From: JAXGTD01 sp040775095 | GTDB taxonomy: Bacteria > Pseudomonadota > Gammaproteobacteria > Chromatiales > Chromatiaceae | Length of the DNA: 24,433 nucleotides | Reading direction: 5' to 3' | Assembly (NCBI GenBank): GCA_040775095.1 | Contig: JAXGTD010000055.1 | Location: 1 to 24,433, forward strand | In this document: piece by piece, positions 15,279-22,786 of the stretch | Position numbering within the stretch: the stretch's first letter is position 1 | Layout: each line of letters begins with the position of its first letter | Made by a program: the position numbers and the translations under genes | Notes under the pieces: generated by a model | Databases searched by the model: none | What the model was told of the DNA's origin: nothing | What the model saw: the letters and a program-made list of their open reading frames with translations, nothing else

Positions 15279-15742
15279 TGTCTGCCATACTTCGGCGCTG
15301 CTGTACTAGCTAGCTGTAAATCAGGATAATGCCTATCACCCTCGCTCATCCGTGCCCTCGATGGCCCCTATGAGATCGGGATGAGGTTGCTTGGTGATTC
15401 GCGCCATCGCTCAGCTAGCCCCCCACCCCCACCGTCCCTGGCGCCGGGCCTCAGCCTTCGGCCGGGAAGACGGGACGGGCCGGCCGCCTCGGCGCCCGTC
15501 ATTCCGGCTCCGATGCCGGAATCCAGGACCTGCGATGGGAATTTCGCAGACCCAGCCGGGCTCCGATGCGGATCGCCTAGGGAGACGCTGGCGAGGCGCG
15601 ACTCGCGGGGTGCTCCATATTCAAGCGCCTGCCGCACTCGAAAATGCCGGCCCTTCCGAGGCCCGGGCGGCGAGCGCGTAGAATCAGCGTTTCCCGAGTG
15701 AGCCACCGAACGCGAATCGAGTCAGGACATCAGGTGATCGCC
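15279..15742. other. Intergenic region between transposase remnant and mntA
   Basis: This 464-bp stretch contains one dRS3-like inverted repeat (listed separately) and otherwise GC-rich DNA. There is no frame I can support as a gene and no recognisable IS end. Part of it is probably debris of the insertion. Confidence 0.55.
15499..15526. repeat. dRS3-like ATTCCGGC inverted repeat
   Basis: ATTCCGGC (15501-15508) and GCCGGAAT (15515-15522) form a perfect 8-bp stem with a six-base loop. They are flanked by GTC and CCAG, the usual context of the dispersed GTCATTCC..GGAATCCAG repeats found between genes in many proteobacteria. Confidence 0.7.
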
Positions 15743-16033
15743 ATGAACCGCGAGCACGCCCTTGAGTGCCTTACCCGAAGCAAGGAGGAGTTGCAGTCGC
15801 GCTTCGGCGTCACCCGCCTCGCCTTGTTCGGCTCAACGGCGCGGGGTCAGGCGCGCGTCGACAGCGATGTGGATGTGCTCGTTGCCTTCGATGGCCCGGC
15901 ATCCTCGCAACGCTACTTCGGGGTGCAGTTTTTTCTGGAGGACCTGCTCGGGTGCCCGGTCGACCTGGTCACGGATAAGGCGCTGAGACCAGAGCTGCGC
16001 CCCTACATCGAACAGGAGAAGGTCGATGTCTGA
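15743..16033 (+). CDS. mntA: MntA-type nucleotidyltransferase antitoxin
   Basis: The 96-residue product is a minimal nucleotidyltransferase. FGSTARGQARVDSDVDVLV shows the full GSX10DXD signature, with G30-S31 and D42/D44 as metal-binding residues. In the HepT/MntA system the enzyme transfers AMP from ATP to a tyrosine of HepT and so neutralises the toxin. The start is ATG 15743, preceded by AGGTGAT; GTG 15734 in the same frame is less likely. The stop overlaps the next gene's start by 8 bp, so the two are translationally coupled, as is usual for this pair. Length and motif are intact and the module looks functional. It lies in accessory DNA between a transposase remnant and restriction-gene remnants, a common setting for such systems. 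Confidence 0.9.
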   Translation: MNREHALECLTRSKEELQSRFGVTRLALFGSTARGQARVDSDVDVLVAFDGPASSQRYFGVQFFLEDLLGCPVDLVTDKALRPELRPYIEQEKVDV

Positions 16034-16382
16034 AACGCCGGGCCGGGAGTGGCGCTTCTATATCGACGACATGATCGCCTTCGCCGACAAGGCACTGGCC
16101 TACAGCGCCGGTTTGGATCAGGCGGCTTTTGTCGCCAGTGAGATCAACTACGACGCCACCCTGCGCAACCTGGAGCTGATTGGCGAGGCGGCCACCCATA
16201 TCCCGGGCGAGATTCGGGAGACACACCCGGAGGTTCCCTGGCGGCTGATCATCGCCACCCGCAATCGGCTGATTCACGCCTATCTGGGCATCGACAACGA
16301 CACCCTGTGGAGCATCCTCCAAGACGACGTTCCCGCCCTGTTGCCTGTACTGCAAGCGCTGCGGGATGCGTCTAGGGGATGA
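16026..16382 (+). CDS. hepT: HepT-type HEPN ribonuclease toxin
   Basis: The 118-residue all-helical HEPN protein overlaps mntA by 8 bp (16026-16033). The catalytic RX4HXY motif is present as RNRLIHAY, with R79, H84 and Y86. Y86 is the tyrosine expected to be AMPylated by MntA. Upstream, DATLRNLELIGEAATHIPGE is the conserved second helix of the family, and WRLIIATRNRLIHAYLGID is the core. HepT cleaves RNA and arrests growth when free. All diagnostic residues are intact and the length is typical, so an active toxin is expected. Confidence 0.92.
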   Translation: MSETPGREWRFYIDDMIAFADKALAYSAGLDQAAFVASEINYDATLRNLELIGEAATHIPGEIRETHPEVPWRLIIATRNRLIHAYLGIDNDTLWSILQDDVPALLPVLQALRDASRG

Positions 16383-16476
16383 CAACCTCAGGCCGTTTCC
16401 AGTGGACGGAAGCGGTGGCAAGGAAGGTGCTGAGCTGGAGGAGCTGAGCAAGATTATCGAGGCGTTCGGCGAGTAG
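16366..16476 (+). pseudogene. Possible HsdR C-terminal fragment
   Basis: A 36-codon frame overlapping the end of hepT reads DDNLRPFPVDGSGGKEG and then ELEELSKIIEAFGE before TAG. This resembles the linker and final helix (LxPV...G-GG-E-x-ELexLS-IIxxFN-xFG) near the C-terminus of one type I restriction R-subunit family. The match is short and from memory, and part of the frame lies inside hepT, so chance similarity is possible. Confidence 0.3.
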
Positions 16477-16768
16477 CTCTAAAACATCCACCGGAAGGAC
16501 AGGGACAGGATCAGAAGGGTGCTTGTCGTCCCGGCAGGGGGCCGACATCCGGCACGATCGACAGTGAAAGGGGCGTGGCTGCGGGATGGGAATGTCGCAA
16601 TCGCGCTCGGTGGCAGACAGAAATCCGTCTCTGGTTGTGAGCCAACTCCCGGCGTAGACTCGGCCTGGGCGTATCCAGGTCCACCGAACGCGCTTCTGGC
16701 AGTGAACGCTCGGCCGGATACGCGGTCCCCGGACCTCTCTGTTCACCAGACATCACCAAGATTTACTG
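16383..16768. other. Intergenic region between hepT and the Kef-type gene
   Basis: Apart from the doubtful HsdR-like fragment at its start, this 386-bp gap shows no supported gene. A small imperfect hairpin (CCTGG-GCGTAT-CCAGG area near 16675) is visible. The antiporter promoter should be in its last part, but no convincing -35/-10 pair stands out. Confidence 0.5.
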
Positions 16769-18535
16769 ATGGATACCGATCAGATCCTATTGTCGGCCGC
16801 GTTGGTGATCATGGCGGCGGTGATTGCCCGCGGCGTTGCGCAGCGGCTATCGCTCGGGCCCATCGTCGCGCTGCTGGTGGTGGGCGCGGCCGTCGGACCC
16901 CATTCGCCCTACCCGCTGCTCGCGGGCTACACCGACGAGATGCGCGCCGTGGGGGAGATCGGGGTCGTGCTGCTGCTGTTTCTGGTTGGACTCGACACCC
17001 GGCCGGAGCGCCTGCGATCCATGCGCGCCATCGTCTTCGGTTCCGCCATGGTCCTGTACCTGCTCACCGTCACCGCCCTGGTCGCGGTCTTTGTCCTGCT
17101 TGCATTCGAGCCCTGGCAGGCGGCACTGATCGTCGCCATGGGGCTTGCGATGAGCTCCGACGCCGTCGCTGTCGGCACGCTCGAGGAGCGCGGTGAGTCA
17201 GAGACTCCGCACGGTCGCGCGGTCATGGCCGTGGTGATCTCCCAGGGCTTCGTCGCGATCCCCGTCCTGGCGGCGATCCCGATGCTCGAGTCGAACCCGA
17301 GCGGCCGGCCTGGCCTGCCATCCCTGGACAAGGTTCTGCTGGTGCTCGCCGTCGTCGGCATCGTCTATCTGGTCTCGCGCTACCTCCTTCCGGTCGCCCT
17401 GAGCTGGAGCGCCCGGCGTTTGGGCGCGCACGGCTTCAGCATGGTCACCCTGGCGGCGGTGTTCGCCGCGGCCTGGATCATGGACAGGATCGGTGCATCC
17501 ATGGCACTGGGGTCGTTCATGGTCGGCATGATCCTCTCCACATCGCAGTTTGCCGAACAGATCCGCGCCGCGGTGGCCCCCCGCAAGGGCATACTCCTGG
17601 GTGTGCTGTTCATGGCCATCGGCATGTCCATCGACCCGCACCAGGTCGCCGGCGTCGGCTGGGAATTGATTGCCGTCCTGCCCCTGCTGCTGTTGATCAA
17701 GGTGGCGTTGGTCGCGGCAGTGGCCGGTCTGTTTGGGCTCGGCCTGGTCGATGCGCTGCTGGCGGGGTTGCTGCTGGCCCCGTTCGACGAGATCGGCTTC
17801 GTGATCTTTGCCAGCGCCCACGCCGCCGGACTCCTGAAGCCGCAACCCTACGCGCTGGGACTGACCCTGACCTCGTTCTCGTTCGTCCTGGCCCCGCTGA
17901 TGATCAATCTCGGCTACCGCCTGGTCCGGCGTATCCGTGGCGAGTCCGCGTCCCCACCGCCCGCGCCCACCATCGAGGCCCTCGAGGGCCATGTGGTCGT
18001 GATCGGCTACAGCCACACCGGGCGCGTGATCTGCTCCATGCTGGAGCTCGCCGGTATCCCGTACATCGCCTTCGACCTGGATCTGGACCGGGTCGCCGAG
18101 GGCGGGCATTGGGGACACCGGGTCCACTACGGTGACGTCAACGATCCCGACATGCTCAGCGCCGCGTTCGTGACCAAGGCCCGCGCCGCAGTCATCACAA
18201 CCCGGGATTACGACCAGACCAAACGCGTGACTCGTAACATCCGCCAGTTCCACCCGGGCGTACCGGTCCTGGCTGCCGTTCCCCATCTGTTCCAACGCGA
18301 TGAGTTGCGGGCAATGGATGCAGGCCAGGCGGTGGCCCTGATGCCGGAGGGCACACTCGACTTCGGGGCCCTGGTGCTGCAGCGGATCCAGGTCGCCCCC
18401 GAGGAGGTCCAGCGCCTGACCGCGGCGTTGCGCGCCGACGATTACGCCCTGCTGCGCGGTGTCGGCGGAACCGACCCGAGCGAGCCTGTTGGCTTCGGGA
18501 GAAGCGCCCCCGTGGCGGAAGGAAACGCGGACTGA
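16769..18535 (+). CDS. Kef-type monovalent cation:proton antiporter (CPA2) with RCK_N domain
   Basis: The 588-residue product has an antiporter membrane domain (about 5-390, some 12-13 segments). It includes GPIVALLVVGAAVGPHSPYP, GEIGVVLLLFLVGLDTRPER, LAMSSDAVAVGTLEERGES and FDEIGFVIFASAHAAGLL. A cytoplasmic TrkA-N/RCK_N Rossmann domain follows, from about residue 405 (GHVVVIGYSHTGRVICSML, acidic residue in YIAFDLDLDRV, HYGDVNDPDML). The domain order matches KefB/KefC-like K+ efflux systems, in which a nucleotide or glutathione adduct gates K+/H+ exchange. The glycine loop is GYSHTG rather than GFGRxG, as in a subset of homologues. The ATG at 16769 lacks a clear Shine-Dalgarno. No KefF/KefG ancillary protein is adjacent. 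The gene stands between fragments of accessory genes. Confidence 0.9.
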   Translation: MDTDQILLSAALVIMAAVIARGVAQRLSLGPIVALLVVGAAVGPHSPYPLLAGYTDEMRAVGEIGVVLLLFLVGLDTRPERLRSMRAIVFGSAMVLYLLTVTALVAVFVLLAFEPWQAALIVAMGLAMSSDAVAVGTLEERGESETPHGRAVMAVVISQGFVAIPVLAAIPMLESNPSGRPGLPSLDKVLLVLAVVGIVYLVSRYLLPVALSWSARRLGAHGFSMVTLAAVFAAAWIMDRIGASMALGSFMVGMILSTSQFAEQIRAAVAPRKGILLGVLFMAIGMSIDPHQVAGVGWELIAVLPLLLLIKVALVAAVAGLFGLGLVDALLAGLLLAPFDEIGFVIFASAHAAGLLKPQPYALGLTLTSFSFVLAPLMINLGYRLVRRIRGESASPPPAPTIEALEGHVVVIGYSHTGRVICSMLELAGIPYIAFDLDLDRVAEGGHWGHRVHYGDVNDPDMLSAAFVTKARAAVITTRDYDQTKRVTRNIRQFHPGVPVLAAVPHLFQRDELRAMDAGQAVALMPEGTLDFGALVLQRIQVAPEEVQRLTAALRADDYALLRGVGGTDPSEPVGFGRSAPVAEGNAD

Positions 18536-18536
18536 G

Positions 18537-18713
18537 GGCTTTAGGAAGAACGTCAGCATCGACTGGGCCGAGCGCGACTCCGCCCGCGCCCGCATGCGGG
18601 TGCTGGTCAAACGCATCTTGCGCAAGTACGGCTACCCGGCAGACCGCCAGGACGCCGCCGTCCAGACCGTGCTGCAGCAGGCGGAGGTGTTGTCGCAGCG
18701 CTGGGCTGCCTAA
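18537..18713 (+). pseudogene. Type I restriction enzyme R subunit (HsdR) C-terminal remnant
   Basis: Starting just after the antiporter stop, the frame reads FRKNVSIDWAERDSARARMR, then VLVKRILRKYGYPADRQDAA, then VQTVLQQAEVLSQRW and a TAA stop. This is the extreme C-terminus of HsdR (T1RH-like_C / DUF3387), which runs V-x-K-x-V-x-IDW..RE..RA..R..VKR.LRKYGYP..Q..A..TVL.QAE.L. The remaining 900 or so residues with the nuclease and helicase domains are missing. The frame stays open upstream inside the antiporter gene (to an ATG at 18459), but those codons are a shadow. No hsdM or hsdS is in the window. Confidence 0.8.
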
Positions 18714-18765
18714 GAACGGGTCGGAGCCTGGGGTGTCGGCACAAATTCACAGCCGCATCGGGGCA

Positions 18766-18832
18766 GTCGCCCGCAAGCGGGCTCCTACGCCGAGCGGTGG
18801 CGGCGCCCCGTAGGAGCCCGCTTGCGGGCGAC
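18766..18832. repeat. REP/BIME-like 24-bp perfect inverted repeat
   Basis: The left arm at 18766-18789 and the right arm at 18809-18832 are exact reverse complements over 24 bases, with a 19-base spacer. Each arm contains its own small palindrome (GCCCGC-AA-GCGGGC and its complement) and a GTAGGAGC-type head. This is the layout of two facing REP units as found between genes in Pseudomonas and relatives. It lies after the HsdR remnant and before convergent terC, and could also end transcription or protect mRNA 3' ends. Confidence 0.85.
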
Positions 18833-18985
18833 CCAACGCAGGGCGGCAGCGCTGCGGATGTGGGCGGCACACCTTCCTACAAGAAAGGCGGTAACCACCT
18901 GTCTTTCGGACCGATAACTTGGCGATACCTCCCAATGCCCCCGTGAAGCCCCTGTCGCGCATCGTCGCCCTCCCATGTCAGTCCG

Positions 18986-19831
18986 CTAGCCCCCGGTGGC
19001 AGACCGGGCCTCGTCACCCGAGGCCGCGTGCGGGGTGGTGTGCAGGTGCACCGGCTCGGGGAGCGCGCGACCGGCAGCCAGAGCGCGCCGCCGACGGGCG
19101 CGGATATTGAGCATCTCGACCGCCACCGAAAATGCCATCGCGAAGTAGATGTAGCCCTTGGGCAGGTGCTGGCCCATTCCCTCGGCGATCAGGACCACGC
19201 CGACCAGGATCAGGAAGCTCAGGGCAAGCATCTTGATGCTGGGATGGGCGTCGACGAAGTCGCCGATCGCCTTGGCGGCCAGCATCATGACCCCCACCGC
19301 GACCACGATCGCGATCACCATCACCGGTACATGCTTTGCCATGCCGACGGCGGTGATCACCGAATCGAGCGAAAACACCAGGTCGATGACCGCGATCTGC
19401 GCCAGCACCACCCAGTAGCGCGAGGCCACGCGCACCGCGCTCTCCGCCGGATCTGCCTCCATGCCCCGGTGGATCTCGTGGACGCTCTTCCACAGAAGGA
19501 AGAGCCCGCCGAAGAGCAGGATCAGGTCGCGCCCGGACACCGCGAGGGCCTCGCGCAGGTGCCCGTTGCCGCTCGTCGCCGCCAGCTCCGGCATCAGCGT
19601 GAACAGGGGCTCGGTCAGTTGCATCATCCAGGCGATCGAGAGCAGCAGCAGCAGTCGCGTGACCATGGCCAGCGCGAGCCCCTGGAGCCGCGCCCGGTTG
19701 CGCTGGTGCTCCGGGAGGCGTCCGACCAGGATCGAGATGAAGATGATGTTGTCGATCCCGAGCACGATCTCCAGCGCGGTGAGCGTGAAGAGCGCGATCC
19801 AGGCCTCGGGGCTTGCGATCCAGTCGAACAT
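18986..19831 (-). CDS. TerC/YgdQ-family integral membrane protein
   Basis: The 281-residue product has about seven membrane segments and the TerC signature aspartates. TALEIVLGIDNIIFISILVG (about 18-37) lies in the first segment, and IDLVFSLDSVITAVGMAKHV lies in the symmetric later segment. KAIGDFVDAHPSIKMLALSF and FAMAFSVAVEMLNIRARRR complete the domain. The basic C-terminal tail (about 245-281) is poorly conserved. Family members are linked to tellurite resistance and, more generally, to Mn2+ efflux and metal insertion during secretion. The start is ATG 19831 with GGAG six bases upstream. It converges on the Kef-type antiporter region and has no same-strand partner close by. Confidence 0.9.
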   Translation of the reverse strand: MFDWIASPEAWIALFTLTALEIVLGIDNIIFISILVGRLPEHQRNRARLQGLALAMVTRLLLLLSIAWMMQLTEPLFTLMPELAATSGNGHLREALAVSGRDLILLFGGLFLLWKSVHEIHRGMEADPAESAVRVASRYWVVLAQIAVIDLVFSLDSVITAVGMAKHVPVMVIAIVVAVGVMMLAAKAIGDFVDAHPSIKMLALSFLILVGVVLIAEGMGQHLPKGYIYFAMAFSVAVEMLNIRARRRRALAAGRALPEPVHLHTTPHAASGDEARSATGG

Positions 19832-20130
19832 CGGATGCTCCGGAAGGTTCCGTTAAAAGTCTGCCGGCCTTTGGTAGAAAACATGCCCCGCCTTTGGGAG
19901 GGGCGCTCCGCGCCGCGACGCTTCCCTCCGCCAAACCCTGTCACCGCCCCGCGCCGCGGGCCCCCACGGGCGCGCTTGGCACCGGCCAGCCTACGTCAGA
20001 CAGGCCCCGGGCCGGGGTCAATGCGGCAGCTGAGAGCCGCGCCGCGGCGATAATGCGCCCTCCCTTCCCCGGTGAGAAGCGGGTGGTGACGGTCCGGGCG
20101 AGGCATCCGGGCCGCCCCACCCGGGCTGGC
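19832..20130. other. Intergenic region terC / DUF2076 gene
   Basis: This 299-bp gap lies upstream of minus-strand terC and downstream of the minus-strand DUF2076 gene. It contains the inverted copy of the dispersed repeat (19885-19975). A loose CCGGG/CCCGG pairing near 20108-20125 could end the htpX-DUF2076 transcript. No gene is supported. Confidence 0.55.
19885..19975 (-). repeat. Dispersed intergenic repeat, copy C (inverted)
   Basis: Read on the minus strand, this segment gives CCCGTGGGGGCCCGCGGC, GCGGGGCG, GGTTTGGCGGAGGGAAGCG, TCGCGGCGCGGAGC and CCCCTCCCAAAGG. The blocks occur in the same order as in copies A and B near 5.2-5.5 kb. The identical core GTCGCGGCGCGGAGC is shared with copy A. 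Confidence 0.65.
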
Positions 20131-20727
20131 TCAGAGCTCCTCGTCTTCGCCGCCGCCGAACAGACTGTCGAAAAAGCCACCGCCGGCGTCCTCCTCCGGC
20201 GCCGCCGGCTCCTCGGGGGCCGCGGCAGCGGGCTCGGCGGCCTGCGCCTCGCCGGCGAAGAGCCCCGCGAGCGCATTGCCGAGAAGCACACCACCGGCCA
20301 CACCCATCGCCGTTTGCATCGCGCCGGCCATGAAACCTCCACCCTGGGCATTGTGCTGCGCGCCGGGCCCACCCTGGGCAGGGAAGCGGCTGTTGCTCCA
20401 ACCGGTGCCGGCAGCCGCCTGGGGCGCAGCCGCGGCGGCCGGCCGCGGCCCAGCCCCTCCACCGAACAGTCCTCCAAGGATGCCGCCGCCCTGGGGCCGC
20501 GCGGCCACCTCCTGCTCCAGGGCCTCCACCCGGGTCTGGAGCTGCTTGAGGCCCTGCTCCTGCACCAGGACCACCTGGGCAAGCAGGTAGGGGGCCGCTG
20601 GCTGCCGGGCCATCAGGTCGTGGATCAGCCCCTCGGCCTCCGGGTCGCGGGGGCCGGCCTGGGCCTCGGCCTGCTGCAGGCGCTGGAACAGGCCCTCGAT
20701 CATGCTGCGCTCTTGCTGGTTCATCAT
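20131..20727 (-). CDS. DUF2076-family protein
   Basis: The 198-residue product opens with the family N-terminus, MNQQERSMIEGLFQRLQQAE then RDPEAEGLIHDLMARQP and PYLLAQVVLVQEQGLKQLQ. This is an amphipathic helical region ending in a coiled-coil stretch (about 57-77). A low-complexity A/P/G/Q region follows (80-140), then a glycine-alanine hydrophobic segment (FMAGAMQTAMGVAGGVLLG). An acidic tail with FFDSLFGGGEDEE ends the protein. The function of the family is unknown. The first ATG (20727) has AGAGG seven bases upstream, and its ATGA overlaps the htpX stop, so the two genes are translationally coupled. A role in envelope stress alongside HtpX is inferred from this coupling only. Confidence 0.85.
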   Translation of the reverse strand: MMNQQERSMIEGLFQRLQQAEAQAGPRDPEAEGLIHDLMARQPAAPYLLAQVVLVQEQGLKQLQTRVEALEQEVAARPQGGGILGGLFGGGAGPRPAAAAAPQAAAGTGWSNSRFPAQGGPGAQHNAQGGGFMAGAMQTAMGVAGGVLLGNALAGLFAGEAQAAEPAAAAPEEPAAPEEDAGGGFFDSLFGGGEDEEL

Positions 20728-21656
20728 TCGATACCTCTTGAAAAGACACGGGTCTGGGTGGGGACGGCCGAGGCACGCAGGGCCTCGATCCGCTCCTCCA
20801 GAGGGGGATGGGACAGGAACAGGCGCTTGAGCCCCCCGGCGACCCCGCCGCTGATGGCGAAGGCCGCCATCTGCGAGGGCAGGTGCGAGGGCTGGTCCTG
20901 CATCGCGCGCAGTCGCTCCAGGGCCGCGATCATCTTGCCGCGACCGGCGAGGCGCGCACCACCGGCGTCGGCGCGAAACTCCCGCTGACGGCTGAACCAC
21001 ATGACGATGGCGCTGGCGAGGATGCCGAGCATCAGCTCGGCGGCGATGCTGGTCACATAGTAGGCGATGCCGGGGCCCTGATATGCCTCGTCGTTGTTGG
21101 ACGAGAGCACGCGCTCGACCGCGTACCCAACCACCTTGGCGATGGCGATGACGAAGGTGTTCACGACGCCCTGGATCAGGGTCAGGGTCACCATGTCGCC
21201 ATTGGCGACGTGGCTCACCTCATGGGCCAGCACGGCCTCCACCTCGTCGGCACGCATGCCGTGCAGCAGGCCGGTGCTCACCGCCACCAGTGCGTTGTTG
21301 CGGCTCGGCCCGGTGGCGAAGGCGTTGGGCTCGGGCGAGTCGTAGATCGCCACCTCGGGCATCGCAATCCCCGCGGCCTCGGCCTGCCGGGCGACGGTCT
21401 CGAGCAGCCAGGCCTCCGCACGGTCGCGCGGCTCGACGATGACCTGGGCCCCGGTCGACATCTTCGCCATCCATTTGGAAATGGCGAGCGACAGGAAGGA
21501 GCCGCCGAAGCCGATCAGCGCCGAAAAGGCGAGCAGGCTGCCCAGGTTCACCCCCTGTGCGGTCAGGAAGCGGTCGACGCCGAGCAGGCTCGCGGTGACG
21601 AGCAGCAGGGCGACGACCGCCAGGTTCGTCAGGACAAGCAGAAGGATGCGTTTCAT
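20724..21656 (-). CDS. htpX: Protease HtpX (M48 membrane metalloprotease)
   Basis: HtpX is an inner-membrane zinc protease that degrades misfolded membrane proteins. The 310-residue product has two N-terminal membrane segments (about 4-26 and 38-60). The zinc-binding HEVSH motif lies at residues 145-149, within EVEAVLAHEVSHVANGDMVT. SPEPNAFATGPSRNNALVAV precedes it. Two further membrane segments follow, then REFRADAGGARLAGR with the third zinc ligand Glu, and a closing LFLSHPPLEERIEALR. All catalytic features are intact and the length is close to the usual 290 or so residues. The start is ATG 21656 (MKRILLLVLTNLAV, a standard HtpX opening), although its ribosome site is weak. The open frame continues upstream without family similarity. 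A DUF2076 gene overlaps its stop, and a LysR-type regulator is divergent. Confidence 0.95.
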   Translation of the reverse strand: MKRILLLVLTNLAVVALLLVTASLLGVDRFLTAQGVNLGSLLAFSALIGFGGSFLSLAISKWMAKMSTGAQVIVEPRDRAEAWLLETVARQAEAAGIAMPEVAIYDSPEPNAFATGPSRNNALVAVSTGLLHGMRADEVEAVLAHEVSHVANGDMVTLTLIQGVVNTFVIAIAKVVGYAVERVLSSNNDEAYQGPGIAYYVTSIAAELMLGILASAIVMWFSRQREFRADAGGARLAGRGKMIAALERLRAMQDQPSHLPSQMAAFAISGGVAGGLKRLFLSHPPLEERIEALRASAVPTQTRVFSRGIE

Positions 21657-21787
21657 CTTGTTTGTATCTTCGCGGGTCGGTTGTTGCGCCCTCCGGGCCA
21701 CGACGCCGAGGGCCTCGTGGATGGTCCGCACGATCCATGCGGCGCGGAGAACGGACGACCAACAGTGTATGGCCAGGACGCTTACAA

Positions 21788-21829
21788 TATAATTCGAATG
21801 TTTTTTCTTCGTTATTCGATATTCTCGAA
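21788..21829. promoter_or_regulatory. Divergent promoter/operator region htpX / LysR gene
   Basis: An AT-rich island in otherwise GC-rich DNA contains TATAAT (21788-21793, plus strand), the palindrome ATTCGAAT (21792-21799) and TTCGA-TATTC-TCGAA (21815-21829). The last fits the T-N11-A form of a LysR-type binding site. It is placed just before the regulator's ATG, so autoregulation is plausible. No good -35 element is visible. Confidence 0.5.
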
Positions 21830-21840
21830 GTGAATGACCC

Positions 21841-22770
21841 ATGCGGGGAAGCAACTACAACCACCTCTACTACTTTTGGATGGTCGCCCGCGAGGGCGGT
21901 GTGGTCCGCGCCGCGGACGCGCTGCACCTCACCCCGCAGACCATCAGCAGCCAACTGAAGGTGCTCGAGGACGGCCTCGGGGTGCGGCTCTTCGACCGCT
22001 CCGGACGCAAGCTGGTCCTGACCGACGCCGGTCGCCTGGCCCTGAGCTTCGCCGAGGAGATCTTTCGTCTCGGAACCGAGATGAGCGAGGCGCTGAAGGG
22101 ACGTGCGAGCGGTCGCCCGCTTCAGCTCTCGGTCGGCGTGGTCGACGTCGTGCCGAAGCTGGTCGCCTACCGGCTCTTAGAGCCGGCGCTGCATCTGGAC
22201 GAGCCGGTGCGCATCCTTTGCCGTGAGGGCAAGCTCGACACCCTGCTCGCGGAGATCGCCGTTCACAAGCTCGACATGGTGCTGGCGGATACGCCGCTGG
22301 GTGGCAGCGTCAACGTGCGCGCGTTCAATCACCCGCTCGGGGAATGCGGCATCACGTTCTTCGGCGCCCCGCCGCTCGCCGCGCGCTACCGCGCGGGCTT
22401 CCCGGAGGCCCTGCACGACGCCCCGATGCTGGTCCCCGCCGAGGGCACGGCCCTGCGCGGTGCGCTGATGCATTGGCTCGATCGGCTCGGTATCCAACCC
22501 CGGATCGTCGGTGAGTTCGAGGACCGCGCCCTGATGCAGGCGTTCGGTCAGTCCGGCGTGGGGGTGTTCATGTCCCCGAGCGTAATCGACGTGGAGATCG
22601 CCCAGCAGCACGCGGTGGAGGCCATCGGCGGCACCACCGAGGTGCGCGAGCGCTACTACGCGATCTCCACCGAGCGGCGCCTGCGTCACCCCGGTGTGGT
22701 GGCAGTGAGCCAGGCGGCCCGATCGGAGGTCTTCGCGGGATCAAGCGCGGCGGATGTCACGCGGATGTGA
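21841..22770 (+). CDS. nhaR: LysR-type transcriptional regulator, NhaR-like
   Basis: The 309-residue product has the N-terminal winged helix-turn-helix: NYNHLYYFWMVAREGGVVRA, then ALHLTPQTISSQLKVLEDGL and VRLFDRSGRKLVLTDAGRLA. A dimerisation helix and a LysR substrate domain (about 95-300) follow. The HLYYFWMVAREG opening, the LTPQTISSQL recognition helix and SGVGVFMSPSVIDVEIAQQ are characteristic of NhaR, which responds to Na+ and activates Na+/H+ antiporter genes in enterics. No nhaA is in the window, so the regulon is unknown here; the divergent htpX and the distant NhaD-like permease are only candidates. The start is ATG 21841, close after possible LysR boxes and without a strong Shine-Dalgarno. 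Confidence 0.85.
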   Translation: MRGSNYNHLYYFWMVAREGGVVRAADALHLTPQTISSQLKVLEDGLGVRLFDRSGRKLVLTDAGRLALSFAEEIFRLGTEMSEALKGRASGRPLQLSVGVVDVVPKLVAYRLLEPALHLDEPVRILCREGKLDTLLAEIAVHKLDMVLADTPLGGSVNVRAFNHPLGECGITFFGAPPLAARYRAGFPEALHDAPMLVPAEGTALRGALMHWLDRLGIQPRIVGEFEDRALMQAFGQSGVGVFMSPSVIDVEIAQQHAVEAIGGTTEVRERYYAISTERRLRHPGVVAVSQAARSEVFAGSSAADVTRM

Positions 22771-22786
22771 TCGGGCGCCGCGACAT

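Noticed and set aside
17198..18625. A 475-codon minus-strand frame inside the Kef-type gene
   Set aside because: It has a Q/H/D/R-rich shadow composition opposite an obvious antiporter.
19028..20053. Long plus-strand frame opposite terC
   Set aside because: It is an antisense shadow; the minus strand encodes a complete TerC with its signature aspartates.
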